Shown: positions 18,374 to 26,822, numbered from the stretch's first letter. The stretch: DNA of 64,000 nucleotides from Paraclostridium ghonii (GCF_030815085.1 NZ_JAUSWG010000006.1); one strand, 5' to 3'. Numbers and translations are program-made. The notes: generated by a model from the sequence alone, not told the origin.

Positions 18374-18417
18374 AAAATTATTACATAAGTAAATAATTAG
18401 ACTAGGAGTGAATTAAC

Positions 18418-19167
18418 ATGAAATTAGGATTATGTTTAGCTGGCGGTGGAGCTAAAGGAGCATTTCAAGCTGGAGTTATATATGGATTATACGAAAAAGG
18501 TTTAGCCTTTGATATAATATCAGGGACTTCTATAGGTGCAATAAATGGTTACTACATATACACAGAAAATGTTAACAAGTTAAAGGAAATGTGGATAAAT
18601 ATTCAGACAATTGGTGAAAACGGTGTCAAAATAGTTGGTAACACTGTGGATAACTCTTTGGCAATTGATTTATTAAGAGAACTTGAGGATAACTCTAAAG
18701 ATAAGAAGAACTTCTATGTGAATTACGTAAAGATTGATAATTCAATAATGAAAGAGGTTATAGTAGATATATCAAAAAAAAGTTATGATAAAGGTTTAGA
18801 GAGTATAAAGTATAGCTCATTACTTCCTTTTAGACCATCAAAAGATTTAAATCCAAATGATCAATTTAAAAAGGATTTAATAGATGGAATATATGATGGA
18901 TATAAACTAGATGGAGGAATGTTAAATAATACTCTTTTAAAACCATTAATAGATGCAACTGTGGATAAAATTGTATTAATAACTATGAACAAAGATTTTG
19001 AGATACCAGAAGACATAAAAAATATATACAACGAAGGAAATATAATTATAATAAGACCTAATACAGAATTTGAAAAAAATGCTACTTTAAATTTCGAAGG
19101 AGAGTTTTGTAAACAGATATTCAATGAAGGATATGAAATATCTAAATTTACAAATATTTTAGGATAA
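18418..19167 (+). CDS. Patatin-like phospholipase
   Basis: The 249-residue protein shows the patatin fold: an oxyanion loop GGGAKGAFQAGV (about residues 9-20), a nucleophile elbow GTSIG with serine at about 41, and the aspartate of the dyad in LDGGMLNNT near 163. It is probably a cytosolic acyl hydrolase acting on phospholipid or other acyl esters. Start: TAGGAGTG before the ATG. There is no signal peptide or membrane helix. It appears to be a single-gene unit. Confidence 0.88.
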   Translation: MKLGLCLAGGGAKGAFQAGVIYGLYEKGLAFDIISGTSIGAINGYYIYTENVNKLKEMWINIQTIGENGVKIVGNTVDNSLAIDLLRELEDNSKDKKNFYVNYVKIDNSIMKEVIVDISKKSYDKGLESIKYSSLLPFRPSKDLNPNDQFKKDLIDGIYDGYKLDGGMLNNTLLKPLIDATVDKIVLITMNKDFEIPEDIKNIYNEGNIIIIRPNTEFEKNATLNFEGEFCKQIFNEGYEISKFTNILG

Positions 19168-19268
19168 GTAAAGTATAATTAACTCTAAATTGTTGAATAA
19201 ATTTGCTTATGCTAGTATAATAAAAAGGTTCTGAATTTGAAATATAAAATATGGAGTTGATATAAATT

Positions 19269-19865
19269 ATGACAACTAAAAGAATTGCTGTACTAGGTGG
19301 ACCTAGATGTGGAAAGACAACACTAATACAACATTTATATGTTGAAATGAAAATAGCAGGTTTAGATGTAGGTTATGCATTAGAATATTCAACAGAATAT
19401 TTAAGAGATAAAGGAATGATAGAAACTATATCTGAACAATATGGTATATATTTAGGGCAAAAGAAGATAGAAGATGATTTATCAGGATTTGAATATGCAC
19501 TTACAGATTATGCTACATTTGTACCATATATATATGGCAGATTTATGTTAGGAGATAGAAAAAGAACTAACAAAGAAATACAAATATTAAAAGATTTATA
19601 TTGCTTAGCTATAGAAGACATTCAAAATTATGATATGATAGTATATGTTCCAAGACAATTTGGATATGTTAAAGATGGAGTTAGATGGCAAGATGAAAGT
19701 ATAGCTATACAAATAGATGAAGCTATATTAAGTTTCTTAAAATCTGAAAATATAAGTTATGTAGAAGTATCAGGTTCTACTAAAGATAGAGCTAAACAAA
19801 TTTTAGAATTGCTAGATATTAAATATGAAGAAACTGTATTATTAGATTCAAATGAAGAAAAATAG
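19269..19865 (+). CDS. P-loop ATPase/kinase of unknown specificity
   Basis: The 198-residue protein begins with a P-loop, LGGPRCGKTTLIQHLY (about residues 8-23), followed by an alpha/beta fold. It carries LEYSTEYLRDKG and later MIVYVPRQFGYVKDGVRWQDE, which places it near the AAA/nicotinamide-riboside-kinase-like NTPases rather than a classical AAA ring protein. The substrate is not known to me. Start: GGAGTTG before ATG. It has its own terminator. A gene with a P-loop but no fixed partner is all I can support. Confidence 0.7.
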   Translation: MTTKRIAVLGGPRCGKTTLIQHLYVEMKIAGLDVGYALEYSTEYLRDKGMIETISEQYGIYLGQKKIEDDLSGFEYALTDYATFVPYIYGRFMLGDRKRTNKEIQILKDLYCLAIEDIQNYDMIVYVPRQFGYVKDGVRWQDESIAIQIDEAILSFLKSENISYVEVSGSTKDRAKQILELLDIKYEETVLLDSNEEK

Positions 19866-19896
19866 GCTGCTTAAATAAGTAGCTTATTTTTGTGAT
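19864..19896 (+). terminator. Terminator after the P-loop ATPase gene
   Basis: GCTGCTTA and TAAGTAGC form a stem around AA, followed by TTATTTTTG. It overlaps the stop codon. Confidence 0.7.
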
Positions 19897-19963
19897 TTTT
19901 TATTATTATTGGTATATAATATAAAATGAGAATATAAAACTCACAAGAAAGGAAGTACATAAA

Positions 19964-20488
19964 ATGGAAAATAAAAATCCTATAGTAACTATAGAAATGG
20001 AAAATGGAAAAGAAATGAAAGTTGAGTTATATCCACATATAGCTCCTAATACTGTTAAAAACTTTGTATCTTTAGTAGAATCAGGATACTATGATGGAGT
20101 AACATTCCACAGAGTTATACCTGGGTTTATGATACAAGGTGGATGCCCTGATGGAAATGGTATGGGGGGACCAGGATACTCAATAAAAGGAGAATTCACT
20201 CAAAATGGACACACTAACAACTTAAAGCATGATAGAGGAGTTATATCAATGGCTAGAACTATGGCTCCAAATTCAGCTGGGTCACAATTTTTCTTAATGC
20301 ATGCTAACTCTCCACACTTAGATAGACAATATGCATCATTTGGTAGAATAATTGAAGGTATAGAAGTTGTAGATGAAATAGCTTCTGTTAAAACAGATAG
20401 AATGGATAAGCCTCAAACTCCACAAGTAATGAAAAAAGTTACTGTTGAGACGTTTGGACAAGACTATTCAGACGTAGAAAAAATGTAA
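19964..20488 (+). CDS. Peptidyl-prolyl cis-trans isomerase, cyclophilin type
   Basis: The 174-residue cyclophilin has the active-site set FHRVIPGFMIQGG (catalytic arginine at about 48), MARTMAPNSAGSQFFLMHANSPHLD and YASFGRIIEGIEVVD. There is no signal peptide, so it acts in the cytosol as a proline isomerase in protein folding. Start: AGAAAGGAAG upstream of ATG. The gene ends eleven bases before an unusual structured element described separately. Confidence 0.95.
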   Translation: MENKNPIVTIEMENGKEMKVELYPHIAPNTVKNFVSLVESGYYDGVTFHRVIPGFMIQGGCPDGNGMGGPGYSIKGEFTQNGHTNNLKHDRGVISMARTMAPNSAGSQFFLMHANSPHLDRQYASFGRIIEGIEVVDEIASVKTDRMDKPQTPQVMKKVTVETFGQDYSDVEKM

Positions 20489-20498
20489 TAAGTAGCTT

Positions 20499-20574
20499 GT
20501 GGGGTTGTATATTGATTTCCTTCACACGACAAACTGCGTTTGTAAGTGTTTCGTCAATCAATATACAACCCCAC
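20499..20574 (+). ncRNA. Structured 3'-UTR element, copy 1 (unrecognised family)
   Basis: An 18-bp perfect outer stem (GTGGGGTTGTATATTGAT and its complement) encloses an internal loop with TTCCTTCA on the 5' side and TTTCGTCA on the 3' side. Then come a 4-bp stem ACAC/GTGT, an AA bulge and an inner stem ACAAAC/GTTTGT with loop TGC. The element at 21278-21356 keeps the loop motifs while all three stems change sequence but stay paired. It starts 11 bases after the cyclophilin stop. A terminator-like role or a stable RNA 3' end is possible. Confidence 0.65.
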
Positions 20575-20803
20575 TTCGCTTTTAAAGATGGGAAGAGCTA
20601 AGACCATTAAGAAAAAGAGATTCTTAAAATTTTATCAAGAGCAAATTTTGATAAATATTAGAAAACCTTATATTTGACATACTATCTATGTGTATTATGT
20701 TGATACTAAAAAATCCAATAGATTAACTACTGGATTTTTTAATTCGTAATATATTAAAATTATGCAATAACTCTATAATTAATTTGTAAAAGTATAGTAA
20801 TTA
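20575..20803. other. Intergenic region with a TTGACA and a bidirectional hairpin
   Basis: TTGACA at about 20675 and TATGTT 16 bases later resemble a weak promoter. Only a few bases on begins an AAAAAATCCA / TGGATTTTTT hairpin at 20707-20740 that could terminate transcription from either side. I see no reading frame in between. Confidence 0.45.
20707..20740. terminator. Bidirectional terminator-like hairpin
   Basis: AAAAAATCCA-ATAG pairs with CTAC-TGGATTTTTT, with a T-run on either strand. It lies at the end of the small membrane-protein gene on the minus strand and may serve that gene. Confidence 0.7.
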
Positions 20804-20995
20804 CTATTCTTTAGTACACTTCTTTCTAAAATATTTACTGAAAATATATAACATAATCAAAGGAATAATGTTAATGTAATGGATTGAATTATCAAATATA
20901 ATATCCATTGCTATATTAGATACTATTAATATAATCGAAACAATAGAAACCAAACTTAAAATTTTAGTACTTAAATCAATTACCTTTACCTTCAA
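20804..20995 (-). CDS. Small hydrophobic protein, unknown function
   Basis: The reading frame encodes about 63 residues: a charged start (MKVKVIDLSTK), two hydrophobic segments separated by a short IFDNSIHYIN loop, and a basic tail (YFRKKCTKE). This suggests a two-helix membrane protein. I chose a TTG start because TAGGTGAT precedes it at good spacing; an upstream in-frame GTG would add three residues. I recognise no family. The gene could be real or fortuitous, but the spacing, hydrophobic pattern and a hairpin just after its stop favour a real one. Confidence 0.45.
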   Translation of the reverse strand: MKVKVIDLSTKILSLVSIVSIILIVSNIAMDIIFDNSIHYINIIPLIMLYIFSKYFRKKCTKE

Positions 20996-21096
20996 TAATA
21001 TCACCTACTTTACCACATATTATTTTACAATTGTTCATTAACTTATTTATAATTATTATACTATACCTTACCCAATATTATAATTGTTTGTATATA

Positions 21097-21195
21097 CAAG
21101 CAGGAGCACATATTGAAAATATAAAAGCTGTTACAGAGGCTACTAAGAAATATAGTAGAGGAATCAAAATAGGAGAAAGTATTGACTTTAAATAA
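21097..21195 (+). pseudogene. Tail-like fragment of a lost gene
   Basis: A 32-codon in-frame stretch reads QAGAHIENIKAVTEATKKY and then SRGIKIGESIDFK before TAA. The composition is protein-like, there is no upstream start with a ribosome site, and it ends directly at a strong hairpin. It looks like the 3' end of a deleted gene. I do not recognise the family. Confidence 0.4.
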
Positions 21196-21244
21196 TAAGA
21201 TAATAAATAAGAGAGATTTAATCTCTCTTATTTATTATCTTATT
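21194..21244. terminator. Perfect 25-bp inverted repeat, terminator-like
   Basis: Arms of about 25 bases starting AATAAGATAATAAATAAGAG are perfect complements around one central base. The arms are A/T-rich at their base and GAGAGA/TCTCTC near the tip. It lies between the gene fragment and the second structured element. Confidence 0.7.
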
Positions 21245-21277
21245 ATTTTCACACAAAATAGTATTTAACAAATTAAA

Positions 21278-21356
21278 GAGTATAGATATTTGTTAACGAA
21301 AGACTTAAAGTGTGAACTTTGAACACTTTGTCTGAAGGAAACTAATATCTATACTC
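21278..21356 (-). ncRNA. Structured 3'-UTR element, copy 2 (unrecognised family)
   Basis: Read on the minus strand, a 13-bp outer stem (GAGTATAGATATT) encloses TTTCCTTC and TTTCGTTAA internal-loop strands. Inside are a 4-bp stem AGAC/GTCT, an AA bulge and a 7-bp inner stem AAAGTGT/ACACTTT. The loop motifs equal those at 20499-20574, while every stem differs and remains paired. It begins 18 bases after the pyrophosphatase stop codon in the sense orientation, the same placement as copy 1 behind the cyclophilin gene. Confidence 0.65.
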
Positions 21357-21374
21357 CTGTAAGTGTAGTAAATA

Positions 21375-22322
21375 CTATATATTATTTTTAACAGCTTCTG
21401 TTAAGTTTGGAACTAATTGTTTCTTTCTAGAAACAGCTCCCTCAACAAATACTCCTTGAGAAGCATTTACACCAAATGCATCAGAAATTATTTTATCCTC
21501 AGCTTTGTATATTAAATAAGATCCTTCTTTTATTATATCTGTTACAGCTAACACTAACATATCAAAATCAGTACTATTTATATAGCTTAAAAATTCATCT
21601 TGTTTATTAAGAACAGCATCTATATCTAAAGTAAATACTTGTCCTATTCCTACTTTTTTACCTTCCATATCAAAAGGTTTAAAGTCCATATTTACTATTT
21701 CTTCAACTGTGAAACCATCTAATGATGTACCAGCTTTAAACATATCCATAGCATACTTCTCAACATCTACTTTAACTATTTTATTTAATTCTTCAATAGC
21801 TTTTTTATCCATATCTGTAGTTGTTGGAGATTTGAATAATAATGTATCTGACAGTATAGCAGACATTAATAATCCAGCTATTTCATAAGGTATTTCTATG
21901 TTATTTTCTTTAAACATTTGAGTTATTATAGTACAAGTACATCCAACAGGCATTAATCTCATTGATAAAGGAGTATCAGTTTTCATTCCTCCTAATTTAT
22001 GATGATCAACTATTTCAACTAATTCAGCATTTTCTAGTCCATCTATACTTTGTCCGTATTCATTGTGATCCACTAGAACAATTTGAGGTTTACCTTCTAG
22101 TACTAAGTTAGTATCATCTTTGCATATATTTGATATAGAAGATAATACAGTTGGAGCCTTAACTTTGAAGTAGTCTAAAACAAATTGAGCTTCTTTTCTT
22201 ACTTCTCCTAAAGCATAAGCCTTAGCTGTATGTCCTAATTGATTTTTTAAGTATGTTAATGCTATTGATGAACAGATAGAATCTGTATCTGGGTTTTTAT
22301 GACCAAAAACTAATAAAGTCAT
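21375..22322 (-). CDS. ppaC: Manganese-dependent inorganic pyrophosphatase
   Basis: The 315-residue protein is a family II pyrophosphatase of the DHH superfamily. The N-terminal FGHKNPDTDSICSSIAL holds the metal ligands H, D and D, VDHNE and EIVDHHKLGG give the DHH signature, and the C-terminal domain ends in SRKKQLVPNL, which binds pyrophosphate. It hydrolyses pyrophosphate in the cytosol and pulls biosynthetic reactions forward. The start has AAGGAG upstream on the minus strand. No CBS domains are inserted, so it is the short, unregulated form. It is divergent from the DUF4230 gene. Confidence 0.96.
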   Translation of the reverse strand: MTLLVFGHKNPDTDSICSSIALTYLKNQLGHTAKAYALGEVRKEAQFVLDYFKVKAPTVLSSISNICKDDTNLVLEGKPQIVLVDHNEYGQSIDGLENAELVEIVDHHKLGGMKTDTPLSMRLMPVGCTCTIITQMFKENNIEIPYEIAGLLMSAILSDTLLFKSPTTTDMDKKAIEELNKIVKVDVEKYAMDMFKAGTSLDGFTVEEIVNMDFKPFDMEGKKVGIGQVFTLDIDAVLNKQDEFLSYINSTDFDMLVLAVTDIIKEGSYLIYKAEDKIISDAFGVNASQGVFVEGAVSRKKQLVPNLTEAVKNNI

Positions 22323-22430
22323 TTTAAATCTCCTTTCATATTTAAAAAAATTTATGGATTAATTTTTCTTAAGTCAACAAAATTAAAAACTTTAATCGTA
22401 GCTTATATTATATCAAAAGGAGGGAAAAAT

Positions 22431-23030
22431 TTGCTACAAAAACACAAAAAAATTAATAAGAATAAACTTTTAATATTATTTACATTTATAGGGATTTTAG
22501 TAGGAAGTATAATATCCTCAAAAATAATTTTCTCAGAAAAGCCATCAAAAGACACATCTAAAGTGTTAAATACAATAGAAAAAGTAGCAGAACTTTCAAC
22601 TTCTAAGTACAATTATAGCAATATAGTTACTATTACTAAGGATAAAAGTTTTAAGAATATAAAAATACCATTTACAGAAAAGTCTTTTATTATAAAATAT
22701 AATGGAATAGTAAAAGGTGGCGTAAATTTTAAAGACATAACTATTATAAACAATACAAAAGATTCAATAACAATAAACATTAATAAGTGGGGTATAATAG
22801 AACATTATATAGACGAAGAAAATGTATATGTATATGATGTAAAAAATGCATTGTTTAATAAAGTAGAAGTAAATGAAGTTATAAAGGAATTATCAAGTAG
22901 TAAAAAAGACTATGAAAAGAAAGTTATAGATGAAGGTTTTTTGGATGAAGTAAAAATAGGTATAAAGAAAAACTTGGAAAGTAATTTAAAAAACTTAGGA
23001 TATAAAGAAGTGATTATAAATTTTAAATAA
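22431..23030 (+). CDS. DUF4230 family membrane-anchored protein
   Basis: The 199-residue protein has a basic N-terminus (QKHKKINKNK), one membrane helix at about residues 12-32, and an extracellular domain with the DUF4230 pattern (KVAELSTSKYNYSNIVTI, then a beta-rich segment and a helical C-terminus). The family has no known function. The start is TTG with AAAGGAGGG upstream. The gene is divergent from ppaC and convergent with the next minus-strand gene, sharing a hairpin at its end. Confidence 0.78.
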   Translation: MLQKHKKINKNKLLILFTFIGILVGSIISSKIIFSEKPSKDTSKVLNTIEKVAELSTSKYNYSNIVTITKDKSFKNIKIPFTEKSFIIKYNGIVKGGVNFKDITIINNTKDSITININKWGIIEHYIDEENVYVYDVKNALFNKVEVNEVIKELSSSKKDYEKKVIDEGFLDEVKIGIKKNLESNLKNLGYKEVIINFK

Positions 23031-23156
23031 CAATAATTTATATGAATGAATCTATTTATTCACTATTAGGAAATTAGAAAAAATAAAGTTAGAATTTTCA
23101 GAAAATAAATTGACTAATCGAAGATGATATACTATACTTTTATTAAGAAAAATATA

Positions 23157-23182
23157 GGGGCCTTTTTAGGCCCCCTTATTAT
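23157..23182. terminator. Bidirectional terminator between convergent genes
   Basis: GGGGCCT and AGGCCCC form a GC-rich stem closed by a T loop, with T-rich sequence beyond either side. It serves the DUF4230 gene and the minus-strand gene at 23183. Confidence 0.75.
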
Positions 23183-23527
23183 TTATAGCGATAGTGTTTG
23201 TTTACTAAAAATTACTTTCTCTTGTTCATTTTTAATGGATATACTAGAATGAGAACAATCAATTTCAAAGTTTGCAAATGCAGAGAATAAATCAATATCT
23301 CTCATAAAATGAACCGTCATTAAGTTAGTAGATTTATTAACTCTTAGTATTATTGATCTAACGAATGGTAATTGTAATCTTGATGCAAAGAAAATATTGC
23401 TATCACCACAATCTATATCTACACTTCTATAATTAATATCAATAAATAAGTCTACATCATCATCTTCATCTCTTATAATTCTATAGTCAAACTCTGTATC
23501 TAAATATAAATTTCCTATTTTAAGCAT
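23183..23527 (-). CDS. Conserved-looking hypothetical protein
   Basis: The frame encodes 114 residues from the ATG preceded by AAGGAG at nine bases; an earlier in-frame ATG directly abuts the ribosome site and is unlikely to be used. The protein is acidic and beta-rich (DEDDDVDLFIDINYRSVDID, then SIILRVNKSTNLMTVHF) with no signal peptide. I recognise no domain. It is probably a small soluble cytosolic protein. Confidence 0.65.
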   Translation of the reverse strand: MLKIGNLYLDTEFDYRIIRDEDDDVDLFIDINYRSVDIDCGDSNIFFASRLQLPFVRSIILRVNKSTNLMTVHFMRDIDLFSAFANFEIDCSHSSISIKNEQEKVIFSKQTLSL

Positions 23528-23594
23528 AAAAAACATCTCCTTAATTAGTGATTAATAAATTATTATACTCTAAATAAGGGAAATATCAAGTTTA

Positions 23595-23820
23595 TAATAA
23601 AAAATTCGCTTTGCTTGAGCGACTACGTCGGCGAACTACTTCATGTCGCCAAAATTTCATGTCGTCAACGTCCACTCGTCAAACTCGTGTCCCGTTACTC
23701 AAACGACTTCGTCCATTGCTCAAAATTCTTTTTTACGCTCAAAATATAGTAATTGGTATAACTAAGTTTTATAGGTTATCCGCAGTTTTTTAGTAAATGT
23801 AATTTCATTAAGAGTAAAAA
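23595..23820 (-). repeat. Dispersed ~225-bp intergenic repeat, copy B
   Basis: This is the inverted counterpart of 841-1065. Read on the minus strand it starts in the T-tract of a terminator (23815-23851), keeps ACTTAGTTATA, TTTTGAGCGTAAAAAAG, GACGAAG, GTTTGAGTAACGGGA, ACATGAAATTTTGG and GACGTAGTCGCTCAAGC, and ends with AATTTTTTAT. A 60-codon open frame inside is not kept in copy A, so I treat the element as non-coding. Confidence 0.8.
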
Positions 23821-23851
23821 AAGAGCTTTCATCGGGGGAACGAAAGCTCTT
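23815..23851 (-). terminator. Terminator of the minus-strand gene at 23938
   Basis: AAGAGCTTTC and GAAAGCTCTT pair around a GTTCCCCCGAT loop, and the minus strand continues into seven T. Dispersed repeat copy B begins in that T-tract. Confidence 0.8.
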
Positions 23852-23937
23852 AATTGGGGGAGATTGAGTTAAATATTATTTATATATTATATTATTACCT
23901 AAATTTTATTTTTTATAACATAAAATAGAAAATTTGC

Positions 23938-24186
23938 TTATTTTTTATTAATAAATTTAGGGCCTAAATATTTTTTTATATCTTCTTCGCAAGAAAAATC
24001 ATCTAACAGTATTTCTCTACCGCTATCTTCTAATATAACCAAAACCTCACAATCACCTTGCAAGAAAAATTTTCTAACTGTTTCTTCCCTTACTTCTCTA
24101 ACCTTAGTTACGTTTTTTTTCTTTTTTTCGTAGTCTTTTGTGTAGTAACTTTCCATCATATTTATAACTTTTGTATATCTATTCAT
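23938..24186 (-). CDS. Small basic hypothetical protein
   Basis: The frame gives 82 residues from the ATG with AGGAGG upstream on the minus strand; a longer start nine codons earlier has no ribosome site. The sequence is highly charged, with a helical first half (MNRYTKVINMMESYYTKDYEKKKK in parts) and a beta-rich second half (CEVLVILEDSGREILLDDFSCEED). No family is recognised. It is followed by its own terminator. Confidence 0.65.
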   Translation of the reverse strand: MNRYTKVINMMESYYTKDYEKKKKNVTKVREVREETVRKFFLQGDCEVLVILEDSGREILLDDFSCEEDIKKYLGPKFINKK

Positions 24187-24273
24187 ATTAAATAACCTCC
24201 TAATAAGTTTCAAAGAAATATGTTATAATAAGTGTTTGTATTAACCTAATAATTATAACAAGGAGTATTAATA

Positions 24274-25002
24274 ATGGCTAGCCTAAAAAAGATTGATATA
24301 GAAAAAAGCATAAAATTTGCTAAAGAAAATAAGTTAATTAACGAATTAAATAAAGTATATGATTCTGTACCTAATGGAAATTGTAGCGGATGTGGTAAGT
24401 GCTGTATGGAATCTGTAGGTATAAATTTAATTGAATTTATAAACATATACCATTATTTAAACCTTGATGAAAATTTAAAAAAGAAATGTTTAAGCAGAGT
24501 TATTGATTACTATTTTTTAGAGTATGTAAAAAAGAGCCCATGTCCATTTAAAGATGAAAATAATAGATGCTTAATTTATGAAGTTAGACCTTTAAATTGT
24601 AGAATATATGGGCATTGGACTAAAAATGATTACAATTCAAATTTAGAAAATATAAATAGTAGAAATAAAGATTATGCAAAATTAATAAAAGATAAATATG
24701 AATTTGAAATTAACAATGATGTTGTAAATTTCAAAATAAATTATTGTGAGGACTTCAAACCTAATGATAGATATTTACGTAAGGATGAAAGACTTAGTTT
24801 TGCGGATTCTTTAATGATATTAGACTCGAAAGTCTATTCAAGAGGAATAATAGATATAGAGTTTAAAGATAGAGGCATAGTAGAGTATTTTATTGAAGCT
24901 TTATTATATGAAGATACAGCTTACAGTATAAAGATAAGAGTATCCAAGGATGAAAGTGTTAGAACGTGTGCTTTAAATAGATTAAAAACAATAGTATTGT
25001 AA
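24274..25002 (+). CDS. YkgJ family cysteine cluster protein
   Basis: The 242-residue protein holds the cysteine pattern of the YkgJ/UPF0153 family: CSGCGKCCME (about residues 36-45), CPFKDENNRCLIYEVRPLNCRIYG, and a later CEDF. These cysteines probably bind an iron-sulfur cluster or zinc. The C-terminal ~80 residues are an extra domain without a recognised fold. The substrate is unknown. Start: AAGGAG before ATG. The metallo-hydrolase gene starts ten bases after its stop, so the two may work together. Confidence 0.8.
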   Translation: MASLKKIDIEKSIKFAKENKLINELNKVYDSVPNGNCSGCGKCCMESVGINLIEFINIYHYLNLDENLKKKCLSRVIDYYFLEYVKKSPCPFKDENNRCLIYEVRPLNCRIYGHWTKNDYNSNLENINSRNKDYAKLIKDKYEFEINNDVVNFKINYCEDFKPNDRYLRKDERLSFADSLMILDSKVYSRGIIDIEFKDRGIVEYFIEALLYEDTAYSIKIRVSKDESVRTCALNRLKTIVL

Positions 25003-25012
25003 GGTGATTCTA

Positions 25013-25918
25013 ATGAGAATTAAAAATGTAAAAGGAAACTCTTTTTATATAAGAGGAGGGACAAATACAGGGGTTTATATATTTAAAGATAAAAGTGCTT
25101 TAATTATAGACCCGGGCCTTCCAGGGGTTAGACCTAGAAATATAATTAGGGATTTAGAAAAAGAAGGAATAACTATTAAATGGATGATAAATACTCATGA
25201 GCATAATGATCATTATGGAGCAGGGTATCAGTTTAAAGAAAAATATTCGGATATAGTAAACATGTCCAGTTTTTACTCAAAGTTATATATAGATAATCCT
25301 ATTTTATTTTCTACACAAATAATGGGTGGAAATACTAATGAATTTTTTGATAATATACTAATTACTAAAAATATGAAAAATGTAAGTATAGATAAGGTTG
25401 TAGAACCAGGAAAAGTAGATATAAATGGAGAATATATAGAGATAATAGATTTAAAAGGACATACAAAGGGTTCTATAGGTATACTAACTAAAGATAAGGT
25501 GATTTTTTTAGGAGATATGCTGGTAGGAGAAGATATTTTATATAAGTTTGACTTGTTATTTATATTTGATATAGAATCATATTTAAGTTCATTGGATTTA
25601 TTAAAAATTATAGATTTTGAATATGCTGTTTTAGGACACTGTAAAAAGGAATTAAGTAAAAATGAAACACTAGATTTAGCAAAAAAGCATGAACAATGTG
25701 TAAATAAATATTTAAATCAAATAAGAGATATAATTAAAACACCTAAAAGTCTAGAAGGTATTTTGAAAGTTATATTAAATAAAAATAATTTAAGTTATAA
25801 CTATAAAGAATATCATTTTTTTAAGTTTACATTAGTAGGAATGTTAAGTTACCTAATTAAATTAGGTGAAATTGAATATAACATAGAATCTGGAGAGATT
25901 CTTTATTATACAAAATGA
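25013..25918 (+). CDS. MBL-fold metallo-hydrolase
   Basis: The protein of 301 residues shows the metallo-beta-lactamase fold with THEHNDHYGA (HxHxDH), the GHTKGSIG histidine, the FLGDMLVG aspartate, and LGHCKKE. The binuclear zinc or iron site looks complete. It has a glyoxalase II-like N-terminus and a C-terminal ~90-residue helical extension. The specific substrate is unknown. I chose ATG at 25013 over the GTG at 25004 because the AAGGTG site lies in front of the ATG. Close coupling to the YkgJ gene suggests a shared transcript. Confidence 0.85.
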   Translation: MRIKNVKGNSFYIRGGTNTGVYIFKDKSALIIDPGLPGVRPRNIIRDLEKEGITIKWMINTHEHNDHYGAGYQFKEKYSDIVNMSSFYSKLYIDNPILFSTQIMGGNTNEFFDNILITKNMKNVSIDKVVEPGKVDINGEYIEIIDLKGHTKGSIGILTKDKVIFLGDMLVGEDILYKFDLLFIFDIESYLSSLDLLKIIDFEYAVLGHCKKELSKNETLDLAKKHEQCVNKYLNQIRDIIKTPKSLEGILKVILNKNNLSYNYKEYHFFKFTLVGMLSYLIKLGEIEYNIESGEILYYTK

Positions 25919-25976
25919 ATATAATTTATGTTAAAATATAGAAGTTGGCAAATATAAAAATAAAGGGTGAGAAATA

Positions 25977-26771
25977 ATGGAATACGAAAAGTGGGATAAG
26001 ATACTTGTTCCTTATGAACACGCTGTGGAAGAACTAAAAGTTAAATTTAAGAATATAAGAAAAGAGTTTTTAAAAAGAGGAGAATATTCTCCTATAGAGT
26101 TTGTAACAGGAAGAACCAAAAAAATTTCATCTATAATATCAAAAGCAAAAAGACTAGATATATCAGATATAGACGATATGGAAGATATAGCTGGAATAAG
26201 AATAATGTGCCAATTTGTTGAAGATATATATACTATAGTTGGTCTTATAAAATCAAGAAATGATATGGAAATAGTTTATGAAAAAGACTACATAGAAAAC
26301 TTTAAAGATAGCGGATATAGAAGTTATCATGTAATAATAAGGTATCCTATAAATACTGCATTAGGATATAAAGAAGCTTTATGTGAGATTCAAATAAGAA
26401 CTCTAGCTATGAATTTTTGGGCAACTATAGAGCATTCTTTAAAATATAAATATGAACATTATATACCGGAAGATTTAGCGATGAGACTAAGAAGAGCGGC
26501 AGATGCAGCATTTTTATTAGATCAAGAGATGAGTGAAATAAGAGAACATATAATGAAAGCTCAAGTCCTGTATCAAGTTAAATCTATAACTGTAAGAGAT
26601 GTTTTAGGAAAAATCCAAGAACTATATGATTTAGGAGAGACTCATAAGGCTATCTTATATCAAAGAAGACTGGATAAAATTGATAATGAAAGAGATATAA
26701 CTGAAATATTAGCCCTAAAAAATGAGATAGATACTTTATTAGAAGGGTATAATAAAAAAAGAAGAGGGTAG
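25977..26771 (+). CDS. Small alarmone synthetase, RelQ-type (GTP pyrophosphokinase)
   Basis: The 264-residue protein holds a RelA/SpoT synthetase domain: EFVTGRTKKISSII, DIDDMEDIAGIRIMC, KDSGYRSYHVII, CEIQIRTLAMNFWATIEH. It lacks the hydrolase, TGS and ACT domains, so it makes pppGpp/ppGpp without degrading it. The C-terminal helices (residues ~200-264) match the RelQ tetramerisation region. It probably responds to cell-envelope or other stress by transcription rather than through ribosomes. Start: GGGTGAG before ATG. A hairpin follows. Confidence 0.92.
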   Translation: MEYEKWDKILVPYEHAVEELKVKFKNIRKEFLKRGEYSPIEFVTGRTKKISSIISKAKRLDISDIDDMEDIAGIRIMCQFVEDIYTIVGLIKSRNDMEIVYEKDYIENFKDSGYRSYHVIIRYPINTALGYKEALCEIQIRTLAMNFWATIEHSLKYKYEHYIPEDLAMRLRRAADAAFLLDQEMSEIREHIMKAQVLYQVKSITVRDVLGKIQELYDLGETHKAILYQRRLDKIDNERDITEILALKNEIDTLLEGYNKKRRG

Positions 26772-26794
26772 AAATCTCGCTTCTTTTTTTAATT
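26755..26794 (+). terminator. Terminator overlapping the end of the alarmone synthetase gene
   Basis: AAGAAGAG and the downstream CTCGCTTCTT form an imperfect stem that includes the stop codon and is followed by seven T. Confidence 0.5.
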
Positions 26795-26822
26795 TTAAAT
26801 TATAAATAGAAAGGACGTTAAT

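Noticed and set aside
20499..21356. Hammerhead or other known ribozyme
   Set aside because: No CUGAUGA...GAAA core or comparable catalytic signature; the conserved parts are TTTCCTTCA and AAGTnTTTCGT.
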